A DNA stretch of 64,000 nucleotides, from positions 78,946 through 142,945 of the forward strand of contig BGKB01000176.1 of assembly GCA_003116975.1 (NCBI GenBank), given 5' to 3'. The DNA comes from Aurantiochytrium sp. KH105. Its lineage: Eukaryota; Sar; Bigyra; Thraustochytrida; Thraustochytriidae. This document shows, in pieces, positions 51,112 through 61,080 of this stretch (its first letter is position 1; the number at the start of each line of letters is the position of its first letter). The translations under genes were made by a program, and so were the position numbers. The notes beneath the pieces are model-generated. The model made no database searches and was not told the origin of the DNA. It saw nothing but the letters and a program-made list of their open reading frames with translations.

Positions 51112-52794
51112 CTAATTGTCGGCTTGGTTGAGACCCATCTTATTTAACATGTCTTGATCGTCAGGGAGCATAAGACGCGGTCCAAGCAAGGCCTCAAAGA
51201 TACCATGCGCTAAATAGAAAGCCGCGATGATCGAAAGCGCAGAAAGAAAGTGAGAGGATTGACACTCGAAGTCACCGTCCGAGCAGTTCCCCTTCATCAT
51301 GCTAAAGGCAAGAGAGATACCCATGACAACGATGGAGTCAACGATGGAAATAAAGGGCCCGACAAATCCGAAGATCTTCTCGCCTTTCTCCACCGATGTC
51401 ACCATGCCCTGCAAAAGGGTCTCAAATCCAATCTTGGGCGCCGTAGAAAGCAAAAAGAAGAGCGTCACGGAGAGAAAGACAAGAACGCGAGAAATCCAGG
51501 CAGTTTTGCCGTGAATGTCATTTGGTGCGCTTCGCTCGAGCCCGTACGCAACAACGAGAAGCCACACCGATGCACTGGCCAGCAGCACGGAGGCGAAAAG
51601 AGGACGAAAGCCCTTTTTCTTGGTCGGAACTGCCCAGCACGAGTGCATGAAGAAGCCGGCTACAACTGCGCCCACCTTGCCCACGGCCACAATGAGCGCC
51701 GTAAACAGATTGGTTCGCGTCGCGTCGCCATCTCCAAAGTAATGCGAGGTAAAGGCGTACTCTGTGACAATGACGGCCACCATTGCATCTTCTACAGCAA
51801 CTTCGAGTCCGAGGAAAAGAAGCCGCCACCGAATTGGACGTGTGCTCCACGTCATGACGGCACCCTCCCACAAGGACTTGAGAATGCCCGAGTCTTCCTC
51901 CGCTGTCTCTTGGGCATTGGCTGGCGCTGAGTTTGCACCCTCGTTCACCTCAGTCTCATCACCAGGCGCAACTTGATAGTCACCCTCGGCGTCAGGGGCA
52001 CCCCCGAGCCCATAAATGTAGCAATAGAGCGAGATCAGAGAAGTGATAAGAAAGACGCCCGCAAAGGTGCAAACGAGGACGCCCGACTTCAGTGCATCCT
52101 CGTCCTCCTTGGAACGTCCCTGGTCCACTGCCAGCTCGCCAATGTACCAGGCCAGGAGCGCGACGCTGGGCGTGAAGACCAGGAAGCTGGTGTCGAAGCA
52201 GATATGGAAAACGGAGTTGAGCTTATTTCGCATGGCATCCGTCACAGCAAGTCCCTTTTGAGCGCCCAGAATGTCGGTGCCGCCCATGTCGACGTCGACA
52301 ACATTGGCAAGGGCGACCTGGATGCCGTCGATGAAGCACAGCACGACGACGAGCACAAAGAGGGTTGTCGGCGAATCCACGACGCGAAAGGGCGCGGCAA
52401 AGAACAGCCACAGCAGCGGCAGTAGCACAACGTAGATGGCGCCGCGACCGAATGTCGTGGCCGTGAGGATCTTTTCGAGCTTCATGCGTCCCGCAAGCAC
52501 GCCGGCAAAGGGGCTCACCACAAGGAGCGCGACATTAAAGGCCACCCTGACGGCGCCCAGTACGTTCTCATTGCCCACCAGCGCTAGCATGAGCGGCGAG
52601 AGGCCGACCCACCAGAGCGACACGCGCAGGCCATACGCGCTCTGCCCCACGAGGTAGCTCCTGAACACGGGCCCGAGCGTGGCGCTCTGCGGGCCGTCGC
52701 CGGCGCCAGCGCCCGCTCCATCATCCGCGACGCCGCCGGCGCCCGCCTCCTCGCGGGCCAGCAGCGGCTCGCGGGCATCCTCGTTCTCGTCCAT
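51112..52794 (-). CDS. MFS-like multi-pass transporter, family not recognised
   Basis: The 560-aa product has about eleven to twelve hydrophobic helices with a hydrophilic loop near residues 265-315, the usual two-bundle layout of the major facilitator superfamily. A motif-A-like segment (FAGVLAGRMKLEKI) follows the second or third helix. The acidic N-terminus (MDENEDAREPLLAREE) contains a dileucine-type EPLL sorting signal, often seen on lysosomal or vacuolar transporters. The substrate is unknown. The frame is open to 52974 but the upstream part starts at a non-ATG-supported, Arg-rich sequence over palindromic KpnI-type sites; the ATG at 52792-52794 was chosen. Confidence 0.75.
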   Translation of the reverse strand: MDENEDAREPLLAREEAGAGGVADDGAGAGAGDGPQSATLGPVFRSYLVGQSAYGLRVSLWWVGLSPLMLALVGNENVLGAVRVAFNVALLVVSPFAGVLAGRMKLEKILTATTFGRGAIYVVLLPLLWLFFAAPFRVVDSPTTLFVLVVVLCFIDGIQVALANVVDVDMGGTDILGAQKGLAVTDAMRNKLNSVFHICFDTSFLVFTPSVALLAWYIGELAVDQGRSKEDEDALKSGVLVCTFAGVFLITSLISLYCYIYGLGGAPDAEGDYQVAPGDETEVNEGANSAPANAQETAEEDSGILKSLWEGAVMTWSTRPIRWRLLFLGLEVAVEDAMVAVIVTEYAFTSHYFGDGDATRTNLFTALIVAVGKVGAVVAGFFMHSCWAVPTKKKGFRPLFASVLLASASVWLLVVAYGLERSAPNDIHGKTAWISRVLVFLSVTLFFLLSTAPKIGFETLLQGMVTSVEKGEKIFGFVGPFISIVDSIVVMGISLAFSMMKGNCSDGDFECQSSHFLSALSIIAAFYLAHGIFEALLGPRLMLPDDQDMLNKMGLNQADN

Positions 52795-54567
52795 CGCGCC
52801 TCGGCCTGGGCCCCCGCGCGCTGCGACTCTGCCTCGCCCGCGCGCGCGCTCCGCAGAAAGACGCAGAGAAGCCGCTCTGCGCGCCCATCTCCATGGCAGC
52901 AGCAGATCTTGTTGACATGTGAGGGAGAAAGTCGGAGAAAGGCGATCTCTTCTCCCATGGTACCGCGGTACCACGGCGCCATGGTACCGACTTTAGGCCC
53001 GCAGAAGCGAGGGCTGCCGGTGATGTGCGGGCGCTCCGCTCGAGGAAACCGGCGGCCCACGCAGCCGCGGCAGCCGCGACGGGCCAGACACACGGCCACG
53101 GTAAGGTCAAAGCAGCGTGCCTGGCTCGTGCCGGAGAAGCCCCGCTAAAAGCCAGCCGATTGAAGTCATGTGTCGAATGAGCAGGCAAGAAGGCGGCCCA
53201 GAACAGAACAGCGGCCAGGAGACAGCTACCCAAGCACAGCGTTCGCGTCGTTCACGCTTTAGCAGCGGACTCGAGAAGCAAACGCATGCTACTACACTGC
53301 TGCTCGTCTACTCCACTCCAACGACGCGTATACGAGGGAAATGCCATCCTGTCAATGCACCGGTCTTCGCGGTCCGGGCCTTCCGAGCCTTGCTTGCAAA
53401 AGTTCCACATTGGGGCGAGCGTTACCGCAACCGGTTGCGGACGTTCACTAGCTCCATGGGTGCATTGGAAGAAGGGCTGCTCATGGTGGGTGGTGTTGCA
53501 AGCAGTCGACTTGACGTGAGTCGCAACTCGCCCTTGGGTGACACGTTGACTTGCTGTATGTATTTCGAGGCGAGACGAGGCGAATACTGGAGAGCTGGGT
53601 GCAAAATGTGGAAACCGCTCTGCAGCAACTGCGTGCGCAGCTGCAGTTTGCGACTTTGGCTCAATGATATTGGCTGGCTTGCTGCCCGCCCGGCGAAAGG
53701 TTCCCGGAAACGAAACGGACACATTTTTTTTTTTCCGTCCTTGCGCACAGAGAGCTCTCGCGCGCCCCAGTGGAAGAGGCCTTCGCGGAGACGTCAGCAG
53801 AGAATCCACCCCTAGACCCCTCCCCTCCTCGCACCCAGGCAACCCTTTGAGTCGCCAGAGTCCCTTGCAGTTTTTACAGGTCGTGAAATGATACGACATT
53901 GGCTATCGTTGTTCTGTTGCCATTCTGGGCAATGAGACGGACACCCAATCCATTAGCGAGCCATGCGTCTTTGTTCACCTGGCTAAGCCACGCGACGAGG
54001 AGCCTTTTGCCTCTTGTCCTCCGGGACGCGATGGCCACTGAAAAGGCTTGAAAAGCTGACCACCATTGCGAAAACCGCCACATGGGGTTCGTTAACGAGC
54101 CCTAATCCCTAGCTTTTCATCGCTGATTCGCGATCAGTCGCGAAAGCATCGACGGATTGTCTTGGAAGCCAAGCGCTTTATAGCCTGAGCCCGCTAGGGC
54201 CACAACGGCTAGAACTGGAAGTTACCAATAAGTAGTTGAAGTGACCTTTGCTCATTGCTAGCTCAGTGCCCGAACCCTTTTGAAGCATGTAGATTGGAAG
54301 CACAGGCAAACGTAGAGTTTTACGCTAGTACGAAAGAGCTCATACCCGCTAATAGAACTTCATTAGAAGATTAGAGCCTCGAACATCGACGAAAGCGTTG
54401 TCTTTCTCAACCTCAGTTGCATCGGTTTTAGTATTTGGCAGTGCCGAGATCACTACCATCAGCGACAAAGCCCTAATTCGAACTTCAACGTTATTCTCCC
54501 TCGCTGCCGAGACTCAACGCGAGCTCGACTTTCGTAAAGACGAAACGAGCTCACCTTGTGCGGAGTC
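52795..54567. other. Gene-free region before the Frizzled-like pair
   Basis: About 1.8 kb without a supported gene. It contains the palindromic cluster GGTACCGCGGTACC at 52959-52972, with another GGTACC at 52983-52988. A long minus-strand frame (53252-53899) has no recognisable motif. The sequence becomes AT-richer from about 53880 towards the receptor gene. Confidence 0.45.
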
Positions 54568-56714
54568 ATGGCGCCTTTAGCGATTCGGGTCGTGCTTCTG
54601 CTGCTGGCCGGGCTCTCTACAATCCAAGAGTCTCGCGCGATCGTCAGTCATACGGCGGGCACCTGTCAGCAATACCCAAGCGAAAACTTTTGCGCTACCT
54701 ATGGTCTGGAAGGCGAGGACGTCTTTGTTTGGGAGAATACAACGATTGAGAGTTTAGAAGAAGAATTCCTTGCCAACATGAGAATCTTTATTACGGCGAC
54801 ATCGAGCATCACCGACAGCAATTGCACGGACCGGTTCTTTCGCCTCGCTTGCCTTGGTACATTTGCAATCTGTGATGACGTACTACAAATGCCACGACGG
54901 CCTTGCCAATCATATTGCCAAGAAACAACCGACGCGTGTACTGATCTCTCGGGTACGTTTATTTGTCTTTGTGGTCGATGAAATGACCAAAATTCGTAAC
55001 AGAGGATATACTAACGAACCTCAACATTTGCGCAGCGAGAGCCAGTTACATTGGCATGGGAGATAAGCTCTCGACGTGCACTGACACAATCGGAGATCTT
55101 TATCCAGAGACGTCGAGATCCGAAGGCACGGGTCAGTTTTACCACTATCTCGATTCCTGGAACGGAGAACTTTTGTACCCGGAGGGACCGTCGTACACGG
55201 ATCCAAGTGGCGACACCTTTGTGTGCGAGGGTTCCACCAACTCTGCATGCGCAGAGAAAACCTGCGGATGGGGAAGCACCGTCGTGCGGTACGCTCTCGA
55301 AACGAACTCAACATCCGGTCGACTCGACTTTATCAATCCTGAAGACATGGAATTTTGCATCGAAAGTGGAAGAAATTCCAGCGAGTATTACAACGCCACC
55401 ATGGATTGCGACAGGTGCACGTCCACCTGCGATATGAGATGCCCTCTCCCTGTCATTTACACTGACGCGCAGTATTCACTTATGTGGGTCCTCGGCTGGC
55501 TCCCTGGCTTTATCGCCTTTCCCCTGTCACTCCTAGTTATCGTGAGCGAGCGCAAGCGCATCCTCAAGCTCAAGCGTCGCGACATTACGGACTGGGTTAC
55601 CAGCATGAGCGCTGTCATTTGTGTACTGCTCTTCTTTCTTGATGCTCTGCCCAGCGCGATTCTCGCCGAGAACCTGCGTTGCAATGGACACGATACGATG
55701 AACTTTCGCGTGAATACATATGCGCACGACTTTTGTGAGGTGGGCAAAATCAAACCTCACCTCATGCAGGCCTTGCTCATTTGCGTTGCAATCACCCTGT
55801 ACAAAGTTCTGCGTCAGCTTCGTGCTTCGAGTCACATGTCCCGCTATGCACCCTCGCGACTCTTTCGCGTAATGGTCCCTTGCCTCGTTGTGGGCGTCCC
55901 GGGCCTATTGAGCATCGGCACCTTTGTCCTGGAGGCTGATCAGCTATACATGAGCTCCTACCTTTATAGAGAGTCCCAGGGTGGCGAAACGGCGGAGGAA
56001 ACCATGTACTATCCGAACTTGATTCGATATGCGTACTCGTGCGGGCCATTATTTGGGTCACCAGAAGAAGAGGTTCTCTTTGTGCAAGGGCCACTTCTAG
56101 TAATTGGTGCGATCAGCGTAATCTTCTCGTTCTATTTGCTTGGCATCGTCGCAAAGATGTCGGGGCTGCGACTGAGCTCGCACAAAAGCGCTGGTCCTTC
56201 GAGTGGCAAGTCTAAATCACGCGGTGGTAGTGGTCCGTCCTCCGTCGTGTACAGGTTGGCCGTCAACATGATTCGATTTGCTTTCGTTAGCACCATGCTC
56301 GTGATCCTGAATGCTGTTTCAACAGCTCTCTTTTTGCCCAAGGCAATGGAATTTGGTAAAAATGTCGATGTCTGGTTTCGCTGCGCACGAACAGGCGTTC
56401 GCTATCAAGGGGAGGACATCACGCTGTGGAGCACCGAAGGCGAAATCACCGTGGAGTTCTTGGAGCAAGACGATATCTGTGGTCCTCTTGGTGAGCCACC
56501 GTTTGGGTTGATCTTGCTCCAGGTCGTCACAATGAGCTTTCCACCCTTTTCGTTTGGTTTTATTTTCGCCATCCCCGCGCTCAAGCAGCTCAAGATCATC
56601 AAATCTCGCCGCGTATGGCACAAAGTTACTGCCACATCCGCAAACACATCGGAGATTAAATCTGCCCCGACAAAGGCGCTGTCAGCTGCGTCATCAGCGC
56701 AGTCTGAGAATTAA
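54568..56714 (+). CDS. Frizzled-like seven-helix receptor, copy 1 (two exons)
   Basis: Exon 1 (54568-54952) and exon 2 (55036-56714), joined across an 83-nt GTACGT...GCGCAG intron with a TACTAAC branch sequence, encode 687 aa. A signal peptide precedes an FRI-type cysteine-rich domain with Cys at 33, 42, 86, 95, 102, 113, 117, 124 and 143. It includes the FxLxCLGxFxIC...PRRPCQSYC pattern of Frizzled ligand-binding domains. A second Cys-rich juxtamembrane stretch follows, then seven hydrophobic helices from about WVLGWLPGFIAFPLSLLV to FPPFSFGFIFAIPAL. After the last helix comes KSRRVW (56601-56618), a K-[T/S]-x-x-x-W match to the Dishevelled-binding motif. Frizzled homology is firm from the CRD plus seven helices; Wnt-type signalling is not shown. 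Confidence 0.9.
54953..55035 (+). other. Intron of receptor copy 1
   Basis: GTACGT donor, TACTAAC branch sequence and GCGCAG acceptor; phase 1, 83 nt. The same codon position is interrupted in copy 2. Confidence 0.9.
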
Positions 56715-58354
56715 TTAAAAAGTTTTGCGGGTCGATGGCTCGCTTTTCTTCTTTGCCCCATACTAGAGCTATCTACTTCTATTTCACTTTGGATAAGGCC
56801 GATTTGCTTCGGCACGCTTTGGCTCGTCTTTCCGCGTCATCGAAGATGTTTGAAGTACAACACGTACAACTTTAGGGATTCTTCAAGTTTTGATTCCGAA
56901 TTCTCTCCTGGCGCTGACTTGAAGAGACCTGACTTCTGAAAAATATCAGCCAGCTTGGAAAATTTGCTGGAGTCTGCGTTTTGTCAGAGCTATCTTTCGT
57001 CCACGCCAAGCGTGAATGACACTTTGGCACCCAACCTCCGGTCTACTTAAGCTCTTTCTCTTTCGTCAATGCATGCAAAGGAAGCCACGCTGACAGTACG
57101 AGTTGTCGTTTATGCTTGACTGTGTATACCGCTTCATGATCTTTAACATGATTGCGAATCAGCGTTTACTGCAGAAACATGATCTACGGCCCTTAAGTTA
57201 TGTTATTGACTAACGGGCAAGAGACTTTCAAATGTGTCGTCTCACTTGGCAACCACAATTTCCACTCACCGTTCGTCGGCTTACTCCCTCATACTCCTCT
57301 TTGTTTTTCCAGCAAGACTTTGGAACTCGCCTTAGCAGGGGCTTGGTTGAACTAACCAAAACGGCTCTTATCTTGTCTTGTCTTGTGGTGTGGCTAACGC
57401 GCCAAATTTTCCGTGGTCGGTTGCCGAGTGGGAGTGGCAAATCGAAGTCCTGTCGTGAAGAATAGGAGGTTGCGCACCTTCGAACTTCCAAGACTTTCGG
57501 TTACGTGCCAAATCGACACAAGCAAGGGTCGATCGATCGATTGATTGATCCCTCCGACGGACCACCGGTAAACGTCCAGTAAACGCATTGCGCCAGCTGC
57601 CAGAAACCGTGGCCCTGAATCACTTGGCGAGACACAAACACGCACCACACGAGTTATCGTCGGTGAATTCGCTAAGAGAGAACCGCAACATCCTAAAGAT
57701 TCAGCCATACACACACAGATGTGAGAACGCTGTAGTGATTCGGTCGGCAGGACTTTGTTCGGAGGGAGTGGAGGCCAAGAATGCTGCAGCCACTCGTACG
57801 GCTTCAGCCAAAAGCGGCTTTCGTACACTCTCTTGACCAGCCTCGTGAGTCGATCAATCAGTCCGTTGAAGTCTTGACTCTTCTGCACCGTCCCGGGAGC
57901 CACAGTCACAAGTCAGCCCCGTACATTGCCCACTTCGTAGAGAGACACTAGCAACATATCCGTTGTAAAAGTGAGTTTTCAAGTTGCTCAACTTAGCCAC
58001 CCTTGGAGTGAACGGTTGCTCCTGGACAATAGACCGTTTCACTTATACAAGGCTCCGAAAGAGACCCCCCACCCACGACTAGCTAGCTGTTCATGCTGCA
58101 TGCAGCCTGAAACGATTGTATCGGTAGACTCACTCTCGGGGCCTTTCGACATTGACACGAGTCCAAGCATGTGGAAACGGTCAAGCACCGAGTGATTTCG
58201 CGACCGGCAGGAAATCTTACGGCTGCGTGGCTGCAGCTCCATCAAGTGGCCAGCGGAAACGCACCACAAAACGTTGGTTAAGAGACTGCGGCAGAACGCC
58301 ATCACGAGGCACTTCAAGTCTGGCACGCGAAGGAACGCGACTGGCAGTGAACTC
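56715..58354. other. Spacer between the two receptor genes
   Basis: About 1.6 kb without a supported gene. The left part is AT-rich (3' UTR of copy 1); the right part should hold the promoter of copy 2. Frames around 57394-57909 lack motifs. No leftover receptor exon is recognised. Confidence 0.5.
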
Positions 58355-60626
58355 ATGCCTCGAGAGCGCCGCGCCATGCGGCCTCGCGGCAACGGGCCGC
58401 GGATGTTACTCCGCAATTGTGCTCTGGCCGGAGGCCTGGTCCTGGGCTTGACTAGTCTACAAATTGAAGCCGCAAGCCATACTTCAGGAACGTGTATGGA
58501 GTACCCGGAAGAAGGTGGCTGGTGCTCCGAATATGGTCTCGGAGGCCAGTCCGTTTTCGTTTGGGAAGGTACAACCATGGATGATATGGAGACGGCCGTA
58601 CAAGCAAGACTGGAGGGGCTCCGTCTTGCGGCCTCGAGCATTTCGAGCCAAGAGTGTCTGTATCACTTTTTCCGTGTCAACTGCATGGGCGCATTTCCAT
58701 TGTGCGACCCAACCAACGATCTTCCTCGGCGCCCCTGCACCGAGTACTGCGAAACAATTCACAATGAATATTGCGCATCGACGTTTAGTAAGTTTACACA
58801 CCTTGAAACGAGTCTCTTGCGGCTCTTTAAAGCGTGGGTGTCCAGCGCGCCCGCATACGCACACCTTTTCCGTAGTTTGTCGTATTTCAAGCCCTGGCTT
58901 GCTTATTGCCAAGAACAGAAAACTTACGCATGCGCATTCTTCATACGACACAGCCATTGTGAGCGCAGCGGGAGGAGCAGGATCCGTGTTTCTTTGCTCT
59001 GACACCATCGGTGACGCGGTACCCGAGACCTCCCGGTCGTCCGGCACGGGAATGCTAATTGAGTACTTGGACGGGTGGAATGGAGAGTCTGTCTTTCAAG
59101 ACACGTTCTACATGGAAGATGATGGAACCGAGATGGAGTGCGTTTCTGAATCCGGAACGAGCTTGGCTTGTCGTGAGGCGGAATGCGCTTGGGGAATGAC
59201 CTCAAGACGCTATCCAATCGAGCTGAACGCGTCCACGGGCTTTATCGAGTTTGAGTACCCTGGCAACCTGAGTTACTGCATTGAGAGCGGAGATGTCGAA
59301 AGCGAATCTTACAACGCTACCATGGACTGCGACGCGTGTATCTCGACATGCGACATTGCGTGCCCACTGCCCTTTATCTACGATGATGTGCACTACACCT
59401 TTATGTGGGTGATGACGTGGCTCCCCGGCTTCATCTCTTTTCCTCTGTCTGTTCTTATCGTTGTTAGTGAATTCAAGCGCGTGTCCAAGCTGAAGCGACG
59501 TGATATCACAGACCGAGTTGTCACTTTCAGTGGCGTCATTTGCATCTTACTCTTCTTTCTCGACGCTCTTCCAAGTGCAATTCTAGCAGAGGATCTGCGC
59601 TGCAATGGATACAAGACACTGAACTTTAGGACGAACACTCATGCGCATGATTTTTGCGAGATTGGAAAGATCAAGCCTCATTTGCTGCAGGCCCTGCTCA
59701 TTTGCGTCGCGATCACTCTCTACAAAGTGCTCCGGCAGCTCAAAGCTTCACAAAACATGTCACGATATGTGCCATCAAAGGGGTTCAAGATTCTCGTTCC
59801 TGTGCTCATTGTTGGCGTTCCGCTCGTGCTAAGTATTGGCACCTTTGCTATGGAGGCCGATCAGCTGTACATGACGTCTTACAATTACCGCTTGAATGAG
59901 GGGGGCGCGGCATTCGAGGCAATGATGTTCTACCCGAATCTGATTCGCTACGCATACTCTTGCGGTCCTCTCTTCGAGTCCGAGATGGAAGAGCTCATCT
60001 TCGTCCAGGGCCCTCTACTCGCGATTGGTCTCATCTGCGTGGGGCTGTCCTTTGGCCTGGTGGCAATCGTGATCAAAATGTCTGGCATTACAGGCTCTAT
60101 GGGCCGCAGTGCGGCAGGAGCTTCACTTAAGCAGGGCGGCGGGTCGAGCTCTAAGATGCTGTACAATCTTGCCATTAACATGCTGCGTTTCGCAGCGATC
60201 TCGACGATTCTCGTCATTCTTAATGCGTTTGCGACCTTTATGTTCCTCCCCAAAGCAAAGACCTTTGGAACAGAGGTTGACAAGTGGATTCGTTGTGCTC
60301 GCACGGGAATCAACTACGACCTGGTTCCTGAGGGGGAAATTCCAGCGGACTACGCGGTCACAAACAAAACTCAGGCAGCTGTCGAAGCAAATTGCGGTGT
60401 ACTTCGCGAGGCAGCACCTGGTTTTGGTCTCATTATGCTGCAAACCGTTTCGCAGAGTCTCCCGACTCTTTGTTTCGGATTCATTTTTGCGCTTCCGGCA
60501 CTCAAGCAGCTCAAGGTGATATCTTCGGCAGCAACTTCGCGTAAGATCCGCGCAATCGCTAGCTCTTATAAGGACAACGGAGGAGCGTCCAAGACGTCCA
60601 TGGGAACGGAGACCAGTGAAGGATAG
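58355..60626 (+). CDS. Frizzled-like seven-helix receptor, copy 2 (two exons)
   Basis: Exon 1 (58355-58787) and exon 2 (58954-60626), joined over a 166-nt GTAAGT...CACAG intron, encode 701 aa. Signal peptide, FRI-type CRD (Cys 47, 57, 101, 110, 117, 128, 132, 140, 159), Cys-rich stalk and seven helices mirror copy 1. Cysteine spacing is almost identical, including 19 residues from the last CRD Cys across the splice, which supports both gene models. The helices are closely alike (for example LRCNGYKTLNFRTNTHAHDFCEIGKIKPHL). The C-terminal tail differs: there is no K[TS]xxxW, and it ends in Ser/Lys-rich sequence. The start could instead be the ATG at 58376 or 58400. A poly(A) signal AATAAA is at 60681-60686. 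The pair arose by tandem duplication; the retrotransposon begins just downstream. Confidence 0.9.
58788..58953 (+). other. Intron of receptor copy 2
   Basis: GTAAGT donor and CACAG acceptor, phase 1, 166 nt. The acceptor was chosen because it gives the same residue count to the next Cys as in copy 1; an alternative AG lies 20 bases downstream. Confidence 0.75.
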
Positions 60627-60699
60627 TTTTGACGGGGAGTCCTCAGAGGTCTGAAATAATAGAAAGAAGAAGCTGATTTCAATAAACGTAAAAGAAATT

Positions 60700-61080
60700 C
60701 CGTTCCGTGGCTAGCACGAAACGGGAAGGTAGTTTGATTGCTTCTCACGCTGCTGCTCGGAGAAAGCTTTGGTGTAGTTCAATATTCTGGTGGGTTTCGG
60801 TTCTGCCGGCTTCTGGCATCGGGTTTGGTCGCTGCCAGGTCTATTCGGCTCAGTGGTCCCAGGGTCGTGACCCTGGTCCATTTCTGCTATGTAGGTCTAT
60901 GACTATACTAGGGTTATTTTGGGTGTACACACCGAATGCACCCGGCGTGTTGTGCACGCGCGACGTTATGTTCTTGCGTCGTGCCCCTCCGACGTTTGTC
61001 GTCGGGTGTCTACCTCTCTTATAGCAGTTTCCCGCCTGGCATCAGGTCTTTGGGAATGTCCACTTCATTATTGTGGATCA
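60700..61080 (-). repeat. Probable 3' LTR of the copia element (limits tentative)
   Basis: Sequence between the receptor's poly(A) signal and the putative polypurine tract. It would contain the last ~20 codons of the pol frame. Boundaries are guesses; comparison with the other LTR is needed. Confidence 0.3.

Noticed and set aside
53252-53899. A 215-codon minus-strand frame before the receptor pair
   Set aside because: No recognisable motif and mixed composition; nothing supports translation.
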